Assembly: GCA_029975295.1 (NCBI GenBank)
Contig: JARKPK010000057.1
Location: 1-64,000, forward strand
Direction of reading: 5' to 3'
Origin: Thermoguttaceae bacterium
GTDB taxonomy: Bacteria > Planctomycetota > Planctomycetia > Pirellulales > Thermoguttaceae
Length of the DNA: 64,000 bases
Shown here: positions 10,149 to 19,510 of the stretch, piece by piece
How the letters are laid out: each line of letters opens with the position of its first letter
How positions within the stretch are numbered: position 1 is the stretch's first letter
The notes under the pieces: model-generated
Databases searched by the model: none
Seen by the model: only the letters and a program-made list of their open reading frames with translations
What the model was told of the DNA's origin: nothing
Made by a program: the position numbers and the translations under genes

Positions 10149-11192
10149 TCAACGCTGGTAAATGGGCAAAGCCGCTCGGTCCAATTGCAGGATGGTCAGG
10201 TTGATGGCCGTGGTGTACACCGCCCCGATGTAGCCCTGTGTCCACGAGCCATCGCTTCCTTGTTCGTTCAAGATTCGCTGGAAGACCTTGGCTCGGTAGT
10301 CTTCCCAGGTCTTGCCGCCCTCGCGATACACCACTTGTGCGTAGTAGTAATGCGCGTAGTGCCAGTGGCCGTAGCCTTCGTTCGAAATGTTGTCGAGGTT
10401 CTTTTTGCAGTAGTTGAGCACGCGCGGCACGTATTCGCCGTCGTACTCGCCCGCGTTGTACAAGCAGGCGATGGCCGCCGCGCTGATCGCCGGTCGGCCG
10501 CCGCCGCCAGGCGAGTTGTACTGCACACCGCCGTCGGGCAGGGTGCATTTGTGGATGTAGTTGATGGCCTTGTCGATGATTTCGCGCGGCACGACAACCC
10601 CGGCGTTGCGGCAGCCGCGGAGCCCCTGAACTTGGGTGATGGTTGTCGAGCCCTCGTCGAAACCGCCGCCGTCTTTGGCGCTGACATATCCCCAGCCGCC
10701 CGCGGGAGTTTGAGCTTGGCCCGTGAAGACCACTGCGCGCGTAAGAACGTCGATCAGTTCCGCCCGGCGGTCGGCGTCTTCTTCCTCGCCCAGCACTTGC
10801 GAGAGGAACAGCATCGAAAAGCCATGGCCATAGGTGTAACGATCATCGCGCGTCGGGTCTCCGATCAGGCCGTTGCTGCGGCTGCGGCTGATCAGGTAGT
10901 TGACCGCGCGGCGGATATTCTCGGCGTAGCGCCCTTGGGTGGTGGTCGAGCCTTCGGCCAGCAAGGCCGTGCCCGCCAAGGCCGTCATGGCGGTAGGATA
11001 GCGCCCGCCTTGCGACGCCTGCCAATGGCCGACGCGCGATTGATTGCGCGCCAGCCAATCGAGCCCGCGATCGGCCGCCTTGCGCACATCGGCTTCTTTC
11101 GGCCCCGCGCCGAGAGCGACGCCCGCCGCCGAGCCTGTCAGAATCGCCAAAGCGATTCCCGTTGCGATCAATGCCAGTCCCTGCCGCTTCAT
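10149..11192 (-). CDS. Secreted alpha/alpha-toroid (prenyltransferase/squalene-oxidase repeat) protein
   Basis: 347 residues from ATG 11192, chosen because GGGGAA lies just upstream and a signal peptide starts there (MKRQGLALIATGIALAILTG, cleavage near AGVALG-A). The frame stays open 102 bases further upstream without signal or RBS. Internal repeats of the QW/GxW kind are visible: LDWLARNQSRVGHW, AQTPAGGWGY, EQGSDGSWTQGY. The family folds as an alpha/alpha barrel. No DxDD cyclase motif was seen, so a terpene cyclase activity is not supported; a binding or scaffold role is more likely. It lies directly upstream of the first MoxR. A related toroid protein at 55629-57962 is next to the second MoxR. 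Confidence 0.75.
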   Translation of the reverse strand: MKRQGLALIATGIALAILTGSAAGVALGAGPKEADVRKAADRGLDWLARNQSRVGHWQASQGGRYPTAMTALAGTALLAEGSTTTQGRYAENIRRAVNYLISRSRSNGLIGDPTRDDRYTYGHGFSMLFLSQVLGEEEDADRRAELIDVLTRAVVFTGQAQTPAGGWGYVSAKDGGGFDEGSTTITQVQGLRGCRNAGVVVPREIIDKAINYIHKCTLPDGGVQYNSPGGGGRPAISAAAIACLYNAGEYDGEYVPRVLNYCKKNLDNISNEGYGHWHYAHYYYAQVVYREGGKTWEDYRAKVFQRILNEQGSDGSWTQGYIGAVYTTAINLTILQLDRAALPIYQR

Positions 11193-11409
11193 CGTGATTT
11201 CCCCTAACGCGTCAACTAACGAAATTCCCTTTTCCTTCCCGCCCTTGCGAGCGGCAACGCCGCACCGTAACGTCTCTGAAGCCAATCCCTTCAATCTCTC
11301 TTTGCGCTGTACGAGGTTGCGATTCTCCGCGTCTGCCGCATCGGTTCTCCGCGCCGGCCGCCCCCCCGCAACGCCGCCGTCCGTCGCTTGCTTGCCCTCG
11401 CCGAGACGG

Positions 11410-14400
11410 TTAGCGGTCTTCCTCGGCCGGCAGCAACTCTCCGCCCGGCAAGGCGTCTTGGCCGTCCGAGCCCGGAATGGCCTCGGGCAAGGCTCGGCCC
11501 AACGCCTTCAGCAAAGCCTTGCTTGGAGGCAATTTTGTTTTCGGTGCGGCGGTTTGTGCCGGCTTGTCGGGTTCGGCCGGCCACGGATCATCAGTCAATT
11601 TCAAGGTGACTGTTTGCTGTTGCAACCGCAATTCAATCGCATTCTTCGACCGGTCCATGCCGATTTCGAACGTCGCCGACGCTCCGTCGATCTTCTCATC
11701 ACATACCAATCGTCCGGTTCGCTTATCGATGCCGTTGATGATGATTTGCTGTTTGACGAACGATGCGCCCGATTGAATGTACTCTTGTGCGGCGAGGAAC
11801 ATGATCGGGCAGCTTTGCGGTTGAATCGGCGCTTGATAAAGCCCCTCGATTGCCACCGGGTTGGGCCAGGCCGGCTTGCCGTCGAGCCCGAAACCGAAAG
11901 CGAATCCCCAGGGCTGGAACTGAACCATGACGCCGGGCAACGGTTGGAGGTTGCGGTTTCGTGGAGTGTTTCGAGGCTGATTCGAGGTGACGATGATCAG
12001 CCGGTCGGCAAAGCGTTGGCAGGTTACGTTCCACAAGCTGCCGAATCCGCCAGGCACTTCGAGCGTATGATCGCCCACCACCTGCCCCTGCGGAAGCGAA
12101 ACGATCACAATCCGCGCCTTGCGGTCCACCTCTTCGCAGATGACGGCCAATTCGTCGCTCAGCACGTCGGCCTGGGCTCGATCGCTGAACTTCAGCGGAC
12201 CCCAAATCGTCTTCTGCTCCCAGGGATCAAAATACTCGAGCGTCCGCTGATTGTCGTGACGCCGCCAAAGCACCATGTTTCGCCCGTACGCGGCCAAACA
12301 CGAAACGCTGATCGGCACGAACTTGCGAGCCCCACGCGAGTCGTGATAATACTCGTTGGGCCCGGGCGTCGAACGCGGGATGGCTCGCTTGCCCACAATT
12401 GCGCCATCAACCGCCCTTAGAACCGTCGCCTCGGTCTGGTCCGAGGGCATTGCGAAGACATACTCGTCGTCGCCGAACAATTCGCAATTCGCCGGCAGGT
12501 TCGAATTGGTCCAAAGCGGCGATCCGGTCAACGAATCGATGGCGCAAAGCGTGCGGAACCGCTGGAAGCAAAGGGTGCGCGCCGTGGCCGGCCCCACTCC
12601 GTTCATGCGATTGTTCATTCGATTGGAATGAAACTGCTGAAGCATCCAAGGCATGACGTTCCAGAGCTGCACGGGCATGCCGCGGGCCGCAGCGAGGTTC
12701 AACCCTACGCTCATGTCGTGATCCCACAACACGGTGCCCGGCTTGTTGCCGCCCGTGCCCAACGCATCGATGGCAACGATGCGGAACCCCAGCGACATCA
12801 GAAGCAGATGGCCGTGTGCGGCCCCATCCACCGCCGGGCGGTGGAAGAAAACGTTTTCCGATTGGCCGATCGAGCATCGCCACAGCTCATTTCCGTCGGC
12901 GTCGCGAGCGGCAAACGCGCGCTGGTTTTGGTCAAACGTTATGCTGCGATCTTCCATGAACGGCTTCGAGGACCCTTGGAAGCGGACGTTCAACCGTCCG
13001 TACGTCGGCTGCCGGGCGCCCTTGCTCTTCTCGGTCGAGACAAGCACCTTGCCTTGCGGCCATTGCGGCTCAGAGCGGAGCAACCCGGCTGCGGGGCTCT
13101 CCGACGGCAATGACGCGATCATTTCCGCACCGGTCTTCCCGTCGAGACACGCCACGCTGGAGAACTGGTGGGCGATCATGCGGTAGCAGGCGGCTGCCTC
13201 GGCATTTTTCCCTGCCTTTTCCATGAATCGGGCGATTTTCGCCAACGCGGGGCCCGCCAACGCCTTATCGCCAGATGCGACGTCGGGCCACAAAAGCGAT
13301 TCCGCTTCGAGCAGCCGATCGGCAGCAGCCAGCCGCTCGGCCAGGGCGAATCGGAAGGGCTGGCCCTGTGCGTCGAATGCGAGCAGATCGAAGGCCTTGC
13401 GCAGTTCGAGCGGATCATTCGACTTCAACGCCGCCTCAACGCGTCGGTTCACCGCCTGACGAACCTGTTCGCGCACTTCGGGCCCCACATGACTCATCAC
13501 GCCGGAAAGACGCGCCAAGGCCCAGCGATCGCGCCGGACGAAGTGCCCAGCGGCAACCGCGTCGAGTTGGCGTTCGCCCCCAATCGAATCGAGCAAACGC
13601 AGATAGGCTTCAACCGCGGCCGAGTGTTCGCCGGCGGCATGCAATCCCTCGGCCAGCACGCGCTGCAAGGCGCTTTGCTCTGCGGGCGATTCGCACAACG
13701 CTTCGATTTGGGGCACCAACGGACGATACTCGGCGAACTTCTGGCGAAGCCCGTCCAGATAAGCGTCCCGGAGCAATCCCTTGGTGCGCGGGTCGGGGTC
13801 GGCTTGGAAGGCGCGTCGCAGCGAATCAATCGCCTCGGCCACCTTGCCTCGATCCAAAAGGATTTCGCCTTGAAGGGCCCACGCCACCGGATCGCTGTTG
13901 TCGCGGGCGAAGCGTTTTTGCACCTCGTTTTCGGCCGATTGACGAAGGTAGAACGTTTCAACGCCTTCGAAGCCCTGCGAAAGCACTCGGCCGCGGTAGC
14001 ACACAAGATTGCCCGGCACTTGGCCGTTGCGCGATCGGACCGTTTCGACCACCTGCCCGTTGCGGAGATCGACGGCCGCAATGCTCGCATTCGAAAGCGG
14101 AACGTAGTATTTTCCCTCGCTCACGAAGCCCTGCCCGCTCAGGCTTGCTTCGTCAGGGTAGGCGGCCACTTTGCCGGCCCAGCCTGGCTTTCCGTCGCTT
14201 AGTTGAAGGCTGCGCATTCCGCGTCGGCCCGCCAGCACGACCAATTCGTTCGTCACATGGGCGACAAACACGTCGTCTTGTTGCTTCTCAGACCACAAGA
14301 GCTTTCCGTCGCCCAAGTTCAAGCAGTGGAGCCGATTCGACTCGGCAGGCGTAATCAACACTCGGCCATCGACGATGATGGGAATGCTTTCGGCCCATCG

Positions 14401-16158
14401 GGCCGGCGCAGTTTGTCCGGGTTGAATCACGCCCTGCATCCGCAGCATCATGTGCTGATTGAAGTCGTAATCGCGACGGTAACGATAGCCCCACAGGAGC
14501 GAACGAGTGGCCAAATCAACGCCGACCACTGCGCCCACTGCGGTTGGGCAAACCAAAACCCCGTCGGCATACGACGGGGTGATGCCGGCGATCCGCCGCG
14601 ACGGGTCTTCGACCAAGCTGCTTTCCGAATTGGCCAACGGCTGCTGCCAAAGCAAATTGCCGGTTTGAGCATCCAGAACGATCAGACTGACGGCTCCCTC
14701 ATTCTTCGATTCGGCCAGCACATAAAGCTGCCCCATCAGCGGCAGCGGCGGACCGAGAAAGAAAGTATCGGCAAGCCGCAAGGCGAACTGATCGGAAGGG
14801 CCGCCCACATGCCACTTGAGCTTGCCGGTCCGCAGGTCGTGGGCCGCCAGCCGATTGCAGGCCACCGGGTTGTTGTTTTGGATCACCCGCCCGCCGACGA
14901 CCACCATCCGGTTCCCCGGCACAACGGCGCCGAAGCCCAAGTCTTCGATGCTGAACACCAGCCTTCCATCGCTGCTCAGGCTGCCGAACGTGGCGTCGTC
15001 GCCCACCCGTTGGCCCAGACCAATCAACATCTGTGGTTGCTTGAGCAACGCTTCGGGTGAGTTGCGGCCCAGAAGGTTCTCCCAAGCGTCGTCAACCGGC
15101 GCCTCCCAAAGCCGCTTGCCCGACTCGAAGTCGACGGCCAAGAGGTTGCGAGCCGTTCGCATCAGCACGATGTCGTTGACCACCAGCGGATGAAAACCGG
15201 GCAGAAGGGATTGATCTTGTTCGGTGAACACCTGCCGCACCTGACGAATCGTATCCTCCAGTGCCGGGTCGTCGGCAATGGCGACTCGCCACAACATGTT
15301 CATCAACGGCGCGCCGCCGGATACCGCGGCGGTTCGGGCCGGATTGCCGCGGCGCATGATCCAACGATCGGCCTGTTGATCCTCGGCCAAGCCCAGTTGC
15401 CCGGAAATCCCCAACAACCAATCCACCGCCTTCGACTTCTCGTCGAAGAAAGCGACTTCCCGGCCGGCGATCGTCAGCGTCCGTTGCGGGCGAGAGTCCT
15501 TCAGCCGAATCAACACGTCTTGCGCCTTGTCGTGCGCGCCCGACTGCACCCAACCGACAGCGCACGCCAGCGACAGCATCGGTTCAAACCGCACAGTGTT
15601 CTGGCAGGTGTCGGACAATCGCTGAAGCACCAGAGCAGCCGCCAAGGGGCGGCCGTGATTCAGGTGGTCGAGACCCAGTAAAAAGGCCGCCTCGTAGCCG
15701 GCGTCGGTATGAAAGAACCTGCGAGCCACATAGGCCAAGCCATCGGCATCGGCCGAGGCGATCGCTTCGTCGAGAGCCCGTCGGGCCTTGGCGCCGTAAC
15801 TCAGGCGATAAAGCTCCAGTCCGCGAGCCGGCATCGAGCCGATCAACCGTTGCGCTTCGTTCTTCACGCTTCGGTGGACGCCGTCTTTTCGATCCACTTG
15901 GAAGAAGGCGTCTTCTTCTTGGTCGAGCACCGCGTCGAGCAAACGGACGGCCTCGGCAAACTGCTCGTCGGCGATCAGTTGCTTGGCCTGATTCAGATTT
16001 TGGATGGTGGTTCGCTGCGGCGGCACAAAAACGTTCTCGACCTCGCCCTCCTTGTCGTCGCCGCCGGCGCGAGCACGGAAGATCTGAGCGTCGGCAAGCC
16101 TGCCCGCTTCTGCAACTCCGAGTAGAATGAGTATCAACAACGCGCGGCTAAGACTCAC
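11410..16158 (-). CDS. Giant secreted PQQ-type beta-propeller / TPR protein
   Basis: About 1582 residues. I place the start at GTG 16158: GAGGGAGAG lies upstream and a signal peptide follows (SLSRALLILILLGVAEAG). The open frame extends to a GTG at 16491, but that extension is Cys/Pro/Arg-rich and not coding-like. After the signal come TPR-like helices (about 50-200), then blades of a PQQ-like propeller with motifs LLAVDFESGKRLWEA, LAAHDLRTGKLKW, LIVLDAQTGNLLW and LHCLNLGDGKLLW. A TPR block follows (about residues 830-1050), then a second propeller (FAARDADGNELW, LCAIDSLTGSPLW). Such proteins are usually periplasmic or envelope-bound; quinone binding is not shown. The promoter/operator at 16509-16554 points toward this gene, leaving a leader of about 350 nt. 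Confidence 0.8.
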   Translation of the reverse strand: MSLSRALLILILLGVAEAGRLADAQIFRARAGGDDKEGEVENVFVPPQRTTIQNLNQAKQLIADEQFAEAVRLLDAVLDQEEDAFFQVDRKDGVHRSVKNEAQRLIGSMPARGLELYRLSYGAKARRALDEAIASADADGLAYVARRFFHTDAGYEAAFLLGLDHLNHGRPLAAALVLQRLSDTCQNTVRFEPMLSLACAVGWVQSGAHDKAQDVLIRLKDSRPQRTLTIAGREVAFFDEKSKAVDWLLGISGQLGLAEDQQADRWIMRRGNPARTAAVSGGAPLMNMLWRVAIADDPALEDTIRQVRQVFTEQDQSLLPGFHPLVVNDIVLMRTARNLLAVDFESGKRLWEAPVDDAWENLLGRNSPEALLKQPQMLIGLGQRVGDDATFGSLSSDGRLVFSIEDLGFGAVVPGNRMVVVGGRVIQNNNPVACNRLAAHDLRTGKLKWHVGGPSDQFALRLADTFFLGPPLPLMGQLYVLAESKNEGAVSLIVLDAQTGNLLWQQPLANSESSLVEDPSRRIAGITPSYADGVLVCPTAVGAVVGVDLATRSLLWGYRYRRDYDFNQHMMLRMQGVIQPGQTAPARWAESIPIIVDGRVLITPAESNRLHCLNLGDGKLLWSEKQQDDVFVAHVTNELVVLAGRRGMRSLQLSDGKPGWAGKVAAYPDEASLSGQGFVSEGKYYVPLSNASIAAVDLRNGQVVETVRSRNGQVPGNLVCYRGRVLSQGFEGVETFYLRQSAENEVQKRFARDNSDPVAWALQGEILLDRGKVAEAIDSLRRAFQADPDPRTKGLLRDAYLDGLRQKFAEYRPLVPQIEALCESPAEQSALQRVLAEGLHAAGEHSAAVEAYLRLLDSIGGERQLDAVAAGHFVRRDRWALARLSGVMSHVGPEVREQVRQAVNRRVEAALKSNDPLELRKAFDLLAFDAQGQPFRFALAERLAAADRLLEAESLLWPDVASGDKALAGPALAKIARFMEKAGKNAEAAACYRMIAHQFSSVACLDGKTGAEMIASLPSESPAAGLLRSEPQWPQGKVLVSTEKSKGARQPTYGRLNVRFQGSSKPFMEDRSITFDQNQRAFAARDADGNELWRCSIGQSENVFFHRPAVDGAAHGHLLLMSLGFRIVAIDALGTGGNKPGTVLWDHDMSVGLNLAAARGMPVQLWNVMPWMLQQFHSNRMNNRMNGVGPATARTLCFQRFRTLCAIDSLTGSPLWTNSNLPANCELFGDDEYVFAMPSDQTEATVLRAVDGAIVGKRAIPRSTPGPNEYYHDSRGARKFVPISVSCLAAYGRNMVLWRRHDNQRTLEYFDPWEQKTIWGPLKFSDRAQADVLSDELAVICEEVDRKARIVIVSLPQGQVVGDHTLEVPGGFGSLWNVTCQRFADRLIIVTSNQPRNTPRNRNLQPLPGVMVQFQPWGFAFGFGLDGKPAWPNPVAIEGLYQAPIQPQSCPIMFLAAQEYIQSGASFVKQQIIINGIDKRTGRLVCDEKIDGASATFEIGMDRSKNAIELRLQQQTVTLKLTDDPWPAEPDKPAQTAAPKTKLPPSKALLKALGRALPEAIPGSDGQDALPGGELLPAEEDR

Positions 16159-16508
16159 GGTTCGATCTCTCCCTCGCTGCGGCGGATGGGGCACACATCG
16201 TTGCCAACATGGCTGAGTGCCAACCGTTGATGCCGCGGCGCGATCTTCACGAGCCTGCCCTTTTCGGCCAGCCGGAGCGGACACTTGCCGCCCCAACGGC
16301 TTCAGCCGACAAACGTGCGGACGCCTGCTTTTCGTCCCAAGAGGTTGCAGTGGTCCGCGGGGCATCCTGCAATTGTACGTTCTTAGTGGGCAGAAGTCGC
16401 CGGAAAGCGTGATTGCACAGAAACTTGCCGCCGTCGCTCGAAGGCCGGTTGGCGAGCGCGCGAATACCCAATTCCGAAACCCCTGCCGCACTGAGGGAAC
16501 TCAACAAC

Positions 16509-16554
16509 CTACATTTGTAGTTGGTCGCCTGCCGGTTGTCAACTACACCTGTAG
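16509..16554 (-). promoter_or_regulatory. Sigma70-type promoter flanked by two BlaI/MecI-like operators
   Basis: Two palindromes, CTACA-TT-TGTAG at 16509-16520 and CTACA-CC-TGTAG at 16543-16554, have centres 34 bp apart and form a larger inverted repeat (14 of 16 bases). On the minus strand TTGACA (16537-16542), a 17-bp spacer and TACAAA (16514-16519) form a promoter. One operator abuts the -35 box and the other covers the -10 box. The TACA/TGTA half-site is the known signature of the BlaI/MecI repressor family. The predicted start near 16507 reads toward the PQQ-propeller gene. No blaI gene is in the window. Confidence 0.7.
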
Positions 16555-16769
16555 GCATATAGACGGAAAGTTGGCTTTTCAAGTTCCCGTTCGGGCGACT
16601 GATTTCAACGATCGTTTTCGCCCTGTGCAGGTGAAAATCGGCACCGGCTCCCCTTGCCGCAGTGGGTGGTGGAGGACTTGCCGAGCGACGATTCACGGGA
16701 GATCGTTTCAATCTGTCGAAAATGCGACGTTGGGCCCTAAATGCGGGTCGGTGGGCGGCCGCAGGGCGG

Positions 16770-16834
16770 TTTTTTCGGTATTTCTCGAAAAACCGGCCTT
16801 TTTCGGCATGTCCCTAGTTGCATTTTCCGAAAAA
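16770..16834. repeat. Cluster of four alternating TTTTTCGG / CCGAAAAA motifs
   Basis: TTTTTTCGG at 16770-16778, CGAAAAA at 16786-16792, TTTTTCGG at 16799-16806 and CCGAAAAA at 16827-16834 alternate in orientation, so several hairpins are possible. The last copy lies inside the spacer of the possible HU promoter, which would suit a protein-binding site. Confidence 0.55.
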
Positions 16835-16845
16835 GCGTCTTAAAT
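16818..16845 (+). promoter_or_regulatory. Possible promoter of the HU gene
   Basis: TTGCAT (16818-16823), 16-bp spacer, TTAAAT (16840-16845). The -35 box is weak. The start would be near 16852, about 128 nt before the HU ATG. Confidence 0.3.
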
Positions 16846-16979
16846 CATCACGTCCACACTAACGGACGGACATTTCGTGTCGCATGCGGCGGGACGGTCC
16901 AAGTGAGCCTTTCGAACGCGACTGTTCGCTCCGCACGATTTCCCATTCCTCATTACCTCGCATGGAGGGTGTGCAACCC

Positions 16980-17303
16980 ATGGCTAAAGCATCTGGAGCG
17001 AAGAAGGCGCCGAGCAAGACGGAAATCTACGCGGCCATCGCGGAGAAGACCGGAGTGACCAAGAAGCAGGTCGGGGCCGTCCTCGACGCCTTGGTCGAAG
17101 AGATCAAGAAGGCGATGAGCAATCGTGGCGCCGGCATCTTCGCGATTCCCGGCTTGGTAAAAATCGAGAAGAAGAAGATCCCCGCCAAGCCGGCCCGCAA
17201 GGGCGTGATGGTTCTCGGCCAACTTCGCGACATTCCGGCCAAACCGGCATCGGTCAAGGTTAAGGTTCGGGCCTTGAAGGCGTTGAAAGACATGGTGCAA
17301 TAG
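16980..17303 (+). CDS. HU-family DNA-binding protein
   Basis: 107 residues. ATG 16980 is chosen because GGAGGG lies 11 nt upstream and the family begins here; the frame is open further upstream but that part is not HU-like. The N-terminus carries a short Lys-rich extension before the conserved start (SKTEIYAAIAEKTGVTKKQV). The beta-arm region is GAGIFAIPGLVKIEKKKIPA followed by a Lys/Pro/Ala-rich arm. HU proteins are dimeric nucleoid proteins that bend DNA and insert a Pro-tipped arm in the minor groove. The arm here differs from the canonical one, which I have seen in planctomycete HU-like proteins. Monocistronic: a divergent gene lies upstream and a strong hairpin follows at 17360. Confidence 0.9.
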   Translation: MAKASGAKKAPSKTEIYAAIAEKTGVTKKQVGAVLDALVEEIKKAMSNRGAGIFAIPGLVKIEKKKIPAKPARKGVMVLGQLRDIPAKPASVKVKVRALKALKDMVQ

Positions 17304-17610
17304 TTCGTCCGGTCTTGCAACCCTTTGAGCCCCGCCAAGCGAATCTGATGAAGGGTAGCGCTGCGCGCCGTCGGGTCACTTAAACGACGGCGCGGCAGCG
17401 TTTCCGGCTTTGCTGGTGCGAAATCGCCCGTACTCCCGAGCGACAGACCTGGGTTTCCCTGGTCCATCGGTCGCTATGCCAAGGCTTGTCGTCGCTAAGG
17501 CGCGCCATCGGCCGAATTTCTATCTGGCTCGCGCGTTCGGCTGCCCCGGAGCAAGGCCGGGCTGTACGGCACAGTGGCGTCCTGGGTTGCCATTAGGGCC
17601 CGGCGGCGGC
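17304..17610. other. Convergent intergenic region between HU and the GH5 gene
   Basis: 307 bp. Apart from the HU terminator I see no gene or clear signal; a GGGCCC-centred GC patch near 17596 could help end the GH5 transcript. Confidence 0.4.
17360..17403 (+). terminator. Rho-independent-type terminator after HU
   Basis: GCTGCGCGCCGTCG (17360-17373) pairs with CGACGGCGCGGCAGC (17385-17399) with one bulged base and an 11-nt loop. GTTT follows. It is 57 bp after the HU stop. Confidence 0.65.
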
Positions 17611-19137
17611 TCAGCGGCTCGGAACCAACGCGTTCTTGAGCGGTTCGATCCATTGATCTTTTCCAGGGTCGTACGCGCCGAAGCCCGAACAAAACTCCCA
17701 GTAAGCGAATCCGATCTTTCGGGCCAGGGCTTCCTCGGCCACGAATTTAGTCCAGCGGGCACGCGATTCCATATCGGCTTCGCTAAACGCGCCGAACTCA
17801 CCCATAAAGATTGGACGACGGTGCTTCACCGCCCAGGCGATTGCATCGTTCAGTTCGCGGCACACGGCCAACCGTTCGGCCGCAGTGCCTGTCCATTTCG
17901 TGCCCCGCCACTTCTGCGCATCGCCGCCGACCCAGGAGGCGCCTTGGTGGGTGAAATGGAACGGGTTGTAGTAGTGGAAGGTGACGATCAAGTTGCGATC
18001 GTCTTCGGGAAGAACCAACGACGGCAAATCCTTGATGCTGTTCCAGCCGATCGCCCCGATAACAACCTGCCGCGTGGGATTCGTGCGGCGGACGATCTTC
18101 AGAGCGTCGGCCAGCATCGAATTCCACTGATCGGCGCCGAGCTTGTCGTGCGGCTCATTGCACAGTTCAAACGCTAATTCGGCCGGATAGTCTTTGAAGC
18201 GAACGGAAATCTGTTCCCAGATCGCAAGAAACCGCTCGCGGTGCGCATCGGGCTGCTTCATCAGTTCGTCGTAGTGATGCACGTTCAGAACGGCAAGCAG
18301 ATTGCGGTCGAGCGCCTGCCGAACAGCCCATTCCACTCGAGCGAAGAACTTCTCATCGATCTGGCACGGGGCCGTCTGCTGAGCGTGGTTGGACCAGCGG
18401 GCCGGAATACGCACTGAATCGAATCCCGCCTTTTTGATCGCCTCGAAATAGTGTTCTTTCAGCACCACTCCCCATTCGCCCTCGCGAGGCGCTTCAAGCG
18501 CATTGCCCAGATTGATTCCCCGCCCCATCACCGGAGTCAGCTTTTGGAAGAACGGGCTTTCCAAAACCTCAGTCGGCGGCGATGTCGAGAAGACAACCGC
18601 GCGGATATTGTCCACGACGAAGGTATGAGCTTGTTTCGGTCGATCGAGAAGAACCTGAATTGTCTCGATGTTCCCCAAATCGATCGGGCGATTGGGATTG
18701 CCGTGCCACATCCCGAAGGGAACGGTGAGCTTAACGCGGCCTTTCGGCGGACACTGAACCGACTCGCAATTGCAGCCGCGCTGGCCGTCGGAACCCGGGT
18801 TGTTCAGGCTGAGCAGCACCCGAACCGTTTTCTCCTGAGGATTGTAGATGTCGATTTCGACTGCGTCGAACCCGCGAAGATCCCAGCGACCTTCGATCGG
18901 CCGCAGATAAACGCTTGGGTAATCCGCATCAGCCCTGGTGCGGATTTCCAACGCCTTGCCGCCATCGGCGTCGACCAACGTCGCCGCTGCATCCCCGGCG
19001 TCCCACTTCACCGCACCGCCGACGTTGAAATCGGCAAGCGTTTTCGGGCCGGGCGATTTCTCGCCCGCAAAGGAAACGCATGCCCCCCCGACAATCGCAG
19101 CCACCCAAGCTGAAGCACTGAAAAAACACCGCATCAT
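17611..19137 (-). CDS. Secreted glycoside hydrolase family 5 (cellulase-like) enzyme
   Basis: 508 residues from ATG 19137 (ATG 19134 is equally close; GGAGAGG lies just upstream). A signal peptide precedes a likely cleavage at SFA-GEK (about residue 24). Residues 30-185 form a beta-sandwich carbohydrate-binding-like domain. Residues 205-500 are a GH5 (alpha/beta)8 barrel: GRGINLGNALEAP start, acid/base Glu328 in ELCNEPHD, nucleophile Glu447 in FMGEFGAF, and NVHHYDE with the conserved His. Both catalytic residues are present, so it is probably an active retaining beta-glycanase exported to the periplasm or surface. Substrate is not determinable. It stands alone on the minus strand. Confidence 0.88.
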   Translation of the reverse strand: MMRCFFSASAWVAAIVGGACVSFAGEKSPGPKTLADFNVGGAVKWDAGDAAATLVDADGGKALEIRTRADADYPSVYLRPIEGRWDLRGFDAVEIDIYNPQEKTVRVLLSLNNPGSDGQRGCNCESVQCPPKGRVKLTVPFGMWHGNPNRPIDLGNIETIQVLLDRPKQAHTFVVDNIRAVVFSTSPPTEVLESPFFQKLTPVMGRGINLGNALEAPREGEWGVVLKEHYFEAIKKAGFDSVRIPARWSNHAQQTAPCQIDEKFFARVEWAVRQALDRNLLAVLNVHHYDELMKQPDAHRERFLAIWEQISVRFKDYPAELAFELCNEPHDKLGADQWNSMLADALKIVRRTNPTRQVVIGAIGWNSIKDLPSLVLPEDDRNLIVTFHYYNPFHFTHQGASWVGGDAQKWRGTKWTGTAAERLAVCRELNDAIAWAVKHRRPIFMGEFGAFSEADMESRARWTKFVAEEALARKIGFAYWEFCSGFGAYDPGKDQWIEPLKNALVPSR

Positions 19138-19510
19138 CGTTGCCTCTCCTCTCCGTCGCCTCGCCGAAAGAAATGCTTCGCATTTGTTCGCCACATGCGG
19201 AACCGCGAAGTCGGCTCCAGCCTACTCTAATTGAAATACACAGCCAGCGAAAGTCTCACGCCGTTTGATTGAACCTGCTAGACCTGCGAAAAGAATGTCG
19301 GCGACTTCCCGAGGAATCCGCCAACGGCACGCTCCGCCCGCTTGAACCGCGTTACCCCAATCCGCGGTTCCATTTCGAAGCCGATTGCGCCGGGCTGTGG
19401 GGCCAACGGCAGCCGCGCCGCCGCAATCAAACCGCCGGCTGGCTTCGTCCGACGCAGAAGATGCCGCGCGGGAAGCGGAAAACGCCGCGCAACCAACCGC
19501 AACTACGGGC
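19138..19510. other. Intergenic region between GH5 and the small disordered protein
   Basis: 373 bp upstream of GH5 on its strand. A perfect 7-bp inverted repeat, AACCGCG (19345-19351) with CGCGGTT (19363-19369), lies about 140 bp after the small protein's stop. The -10-like TAGAGT near 19226 has no good -35. Confidence 0.35.

Larger units (their letters stand above)
16159..16979. other. Divergent intergenic region between the PQQ-propeller gene and HU
   Basis: 821 bp without a credible gene. It holds the operator-flanked promoter for the left gene, the TTTTTCGG/CCGAAAAA cluster, and a possible HU promoter. The open frames seen here (for example 16217-16843 plus and 16247-16711 minus) lack an RBS and any recognisable domain. 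Confidence 0.6.

Noticed and set aside
10149-11192. Terpene cyclase or squalene-hopene cyclase
   Set aside because: QW-like repeats are present but no DxDD motif, and the protein is half the usual length and secreted.
16159-16491. Upstream extension of the PQQ-propeller frame to GTG 16491
   Set aside because: Cys/Pro/Arg-rich, no RBS, and a good RBS plus signal peptide exist at 16158.
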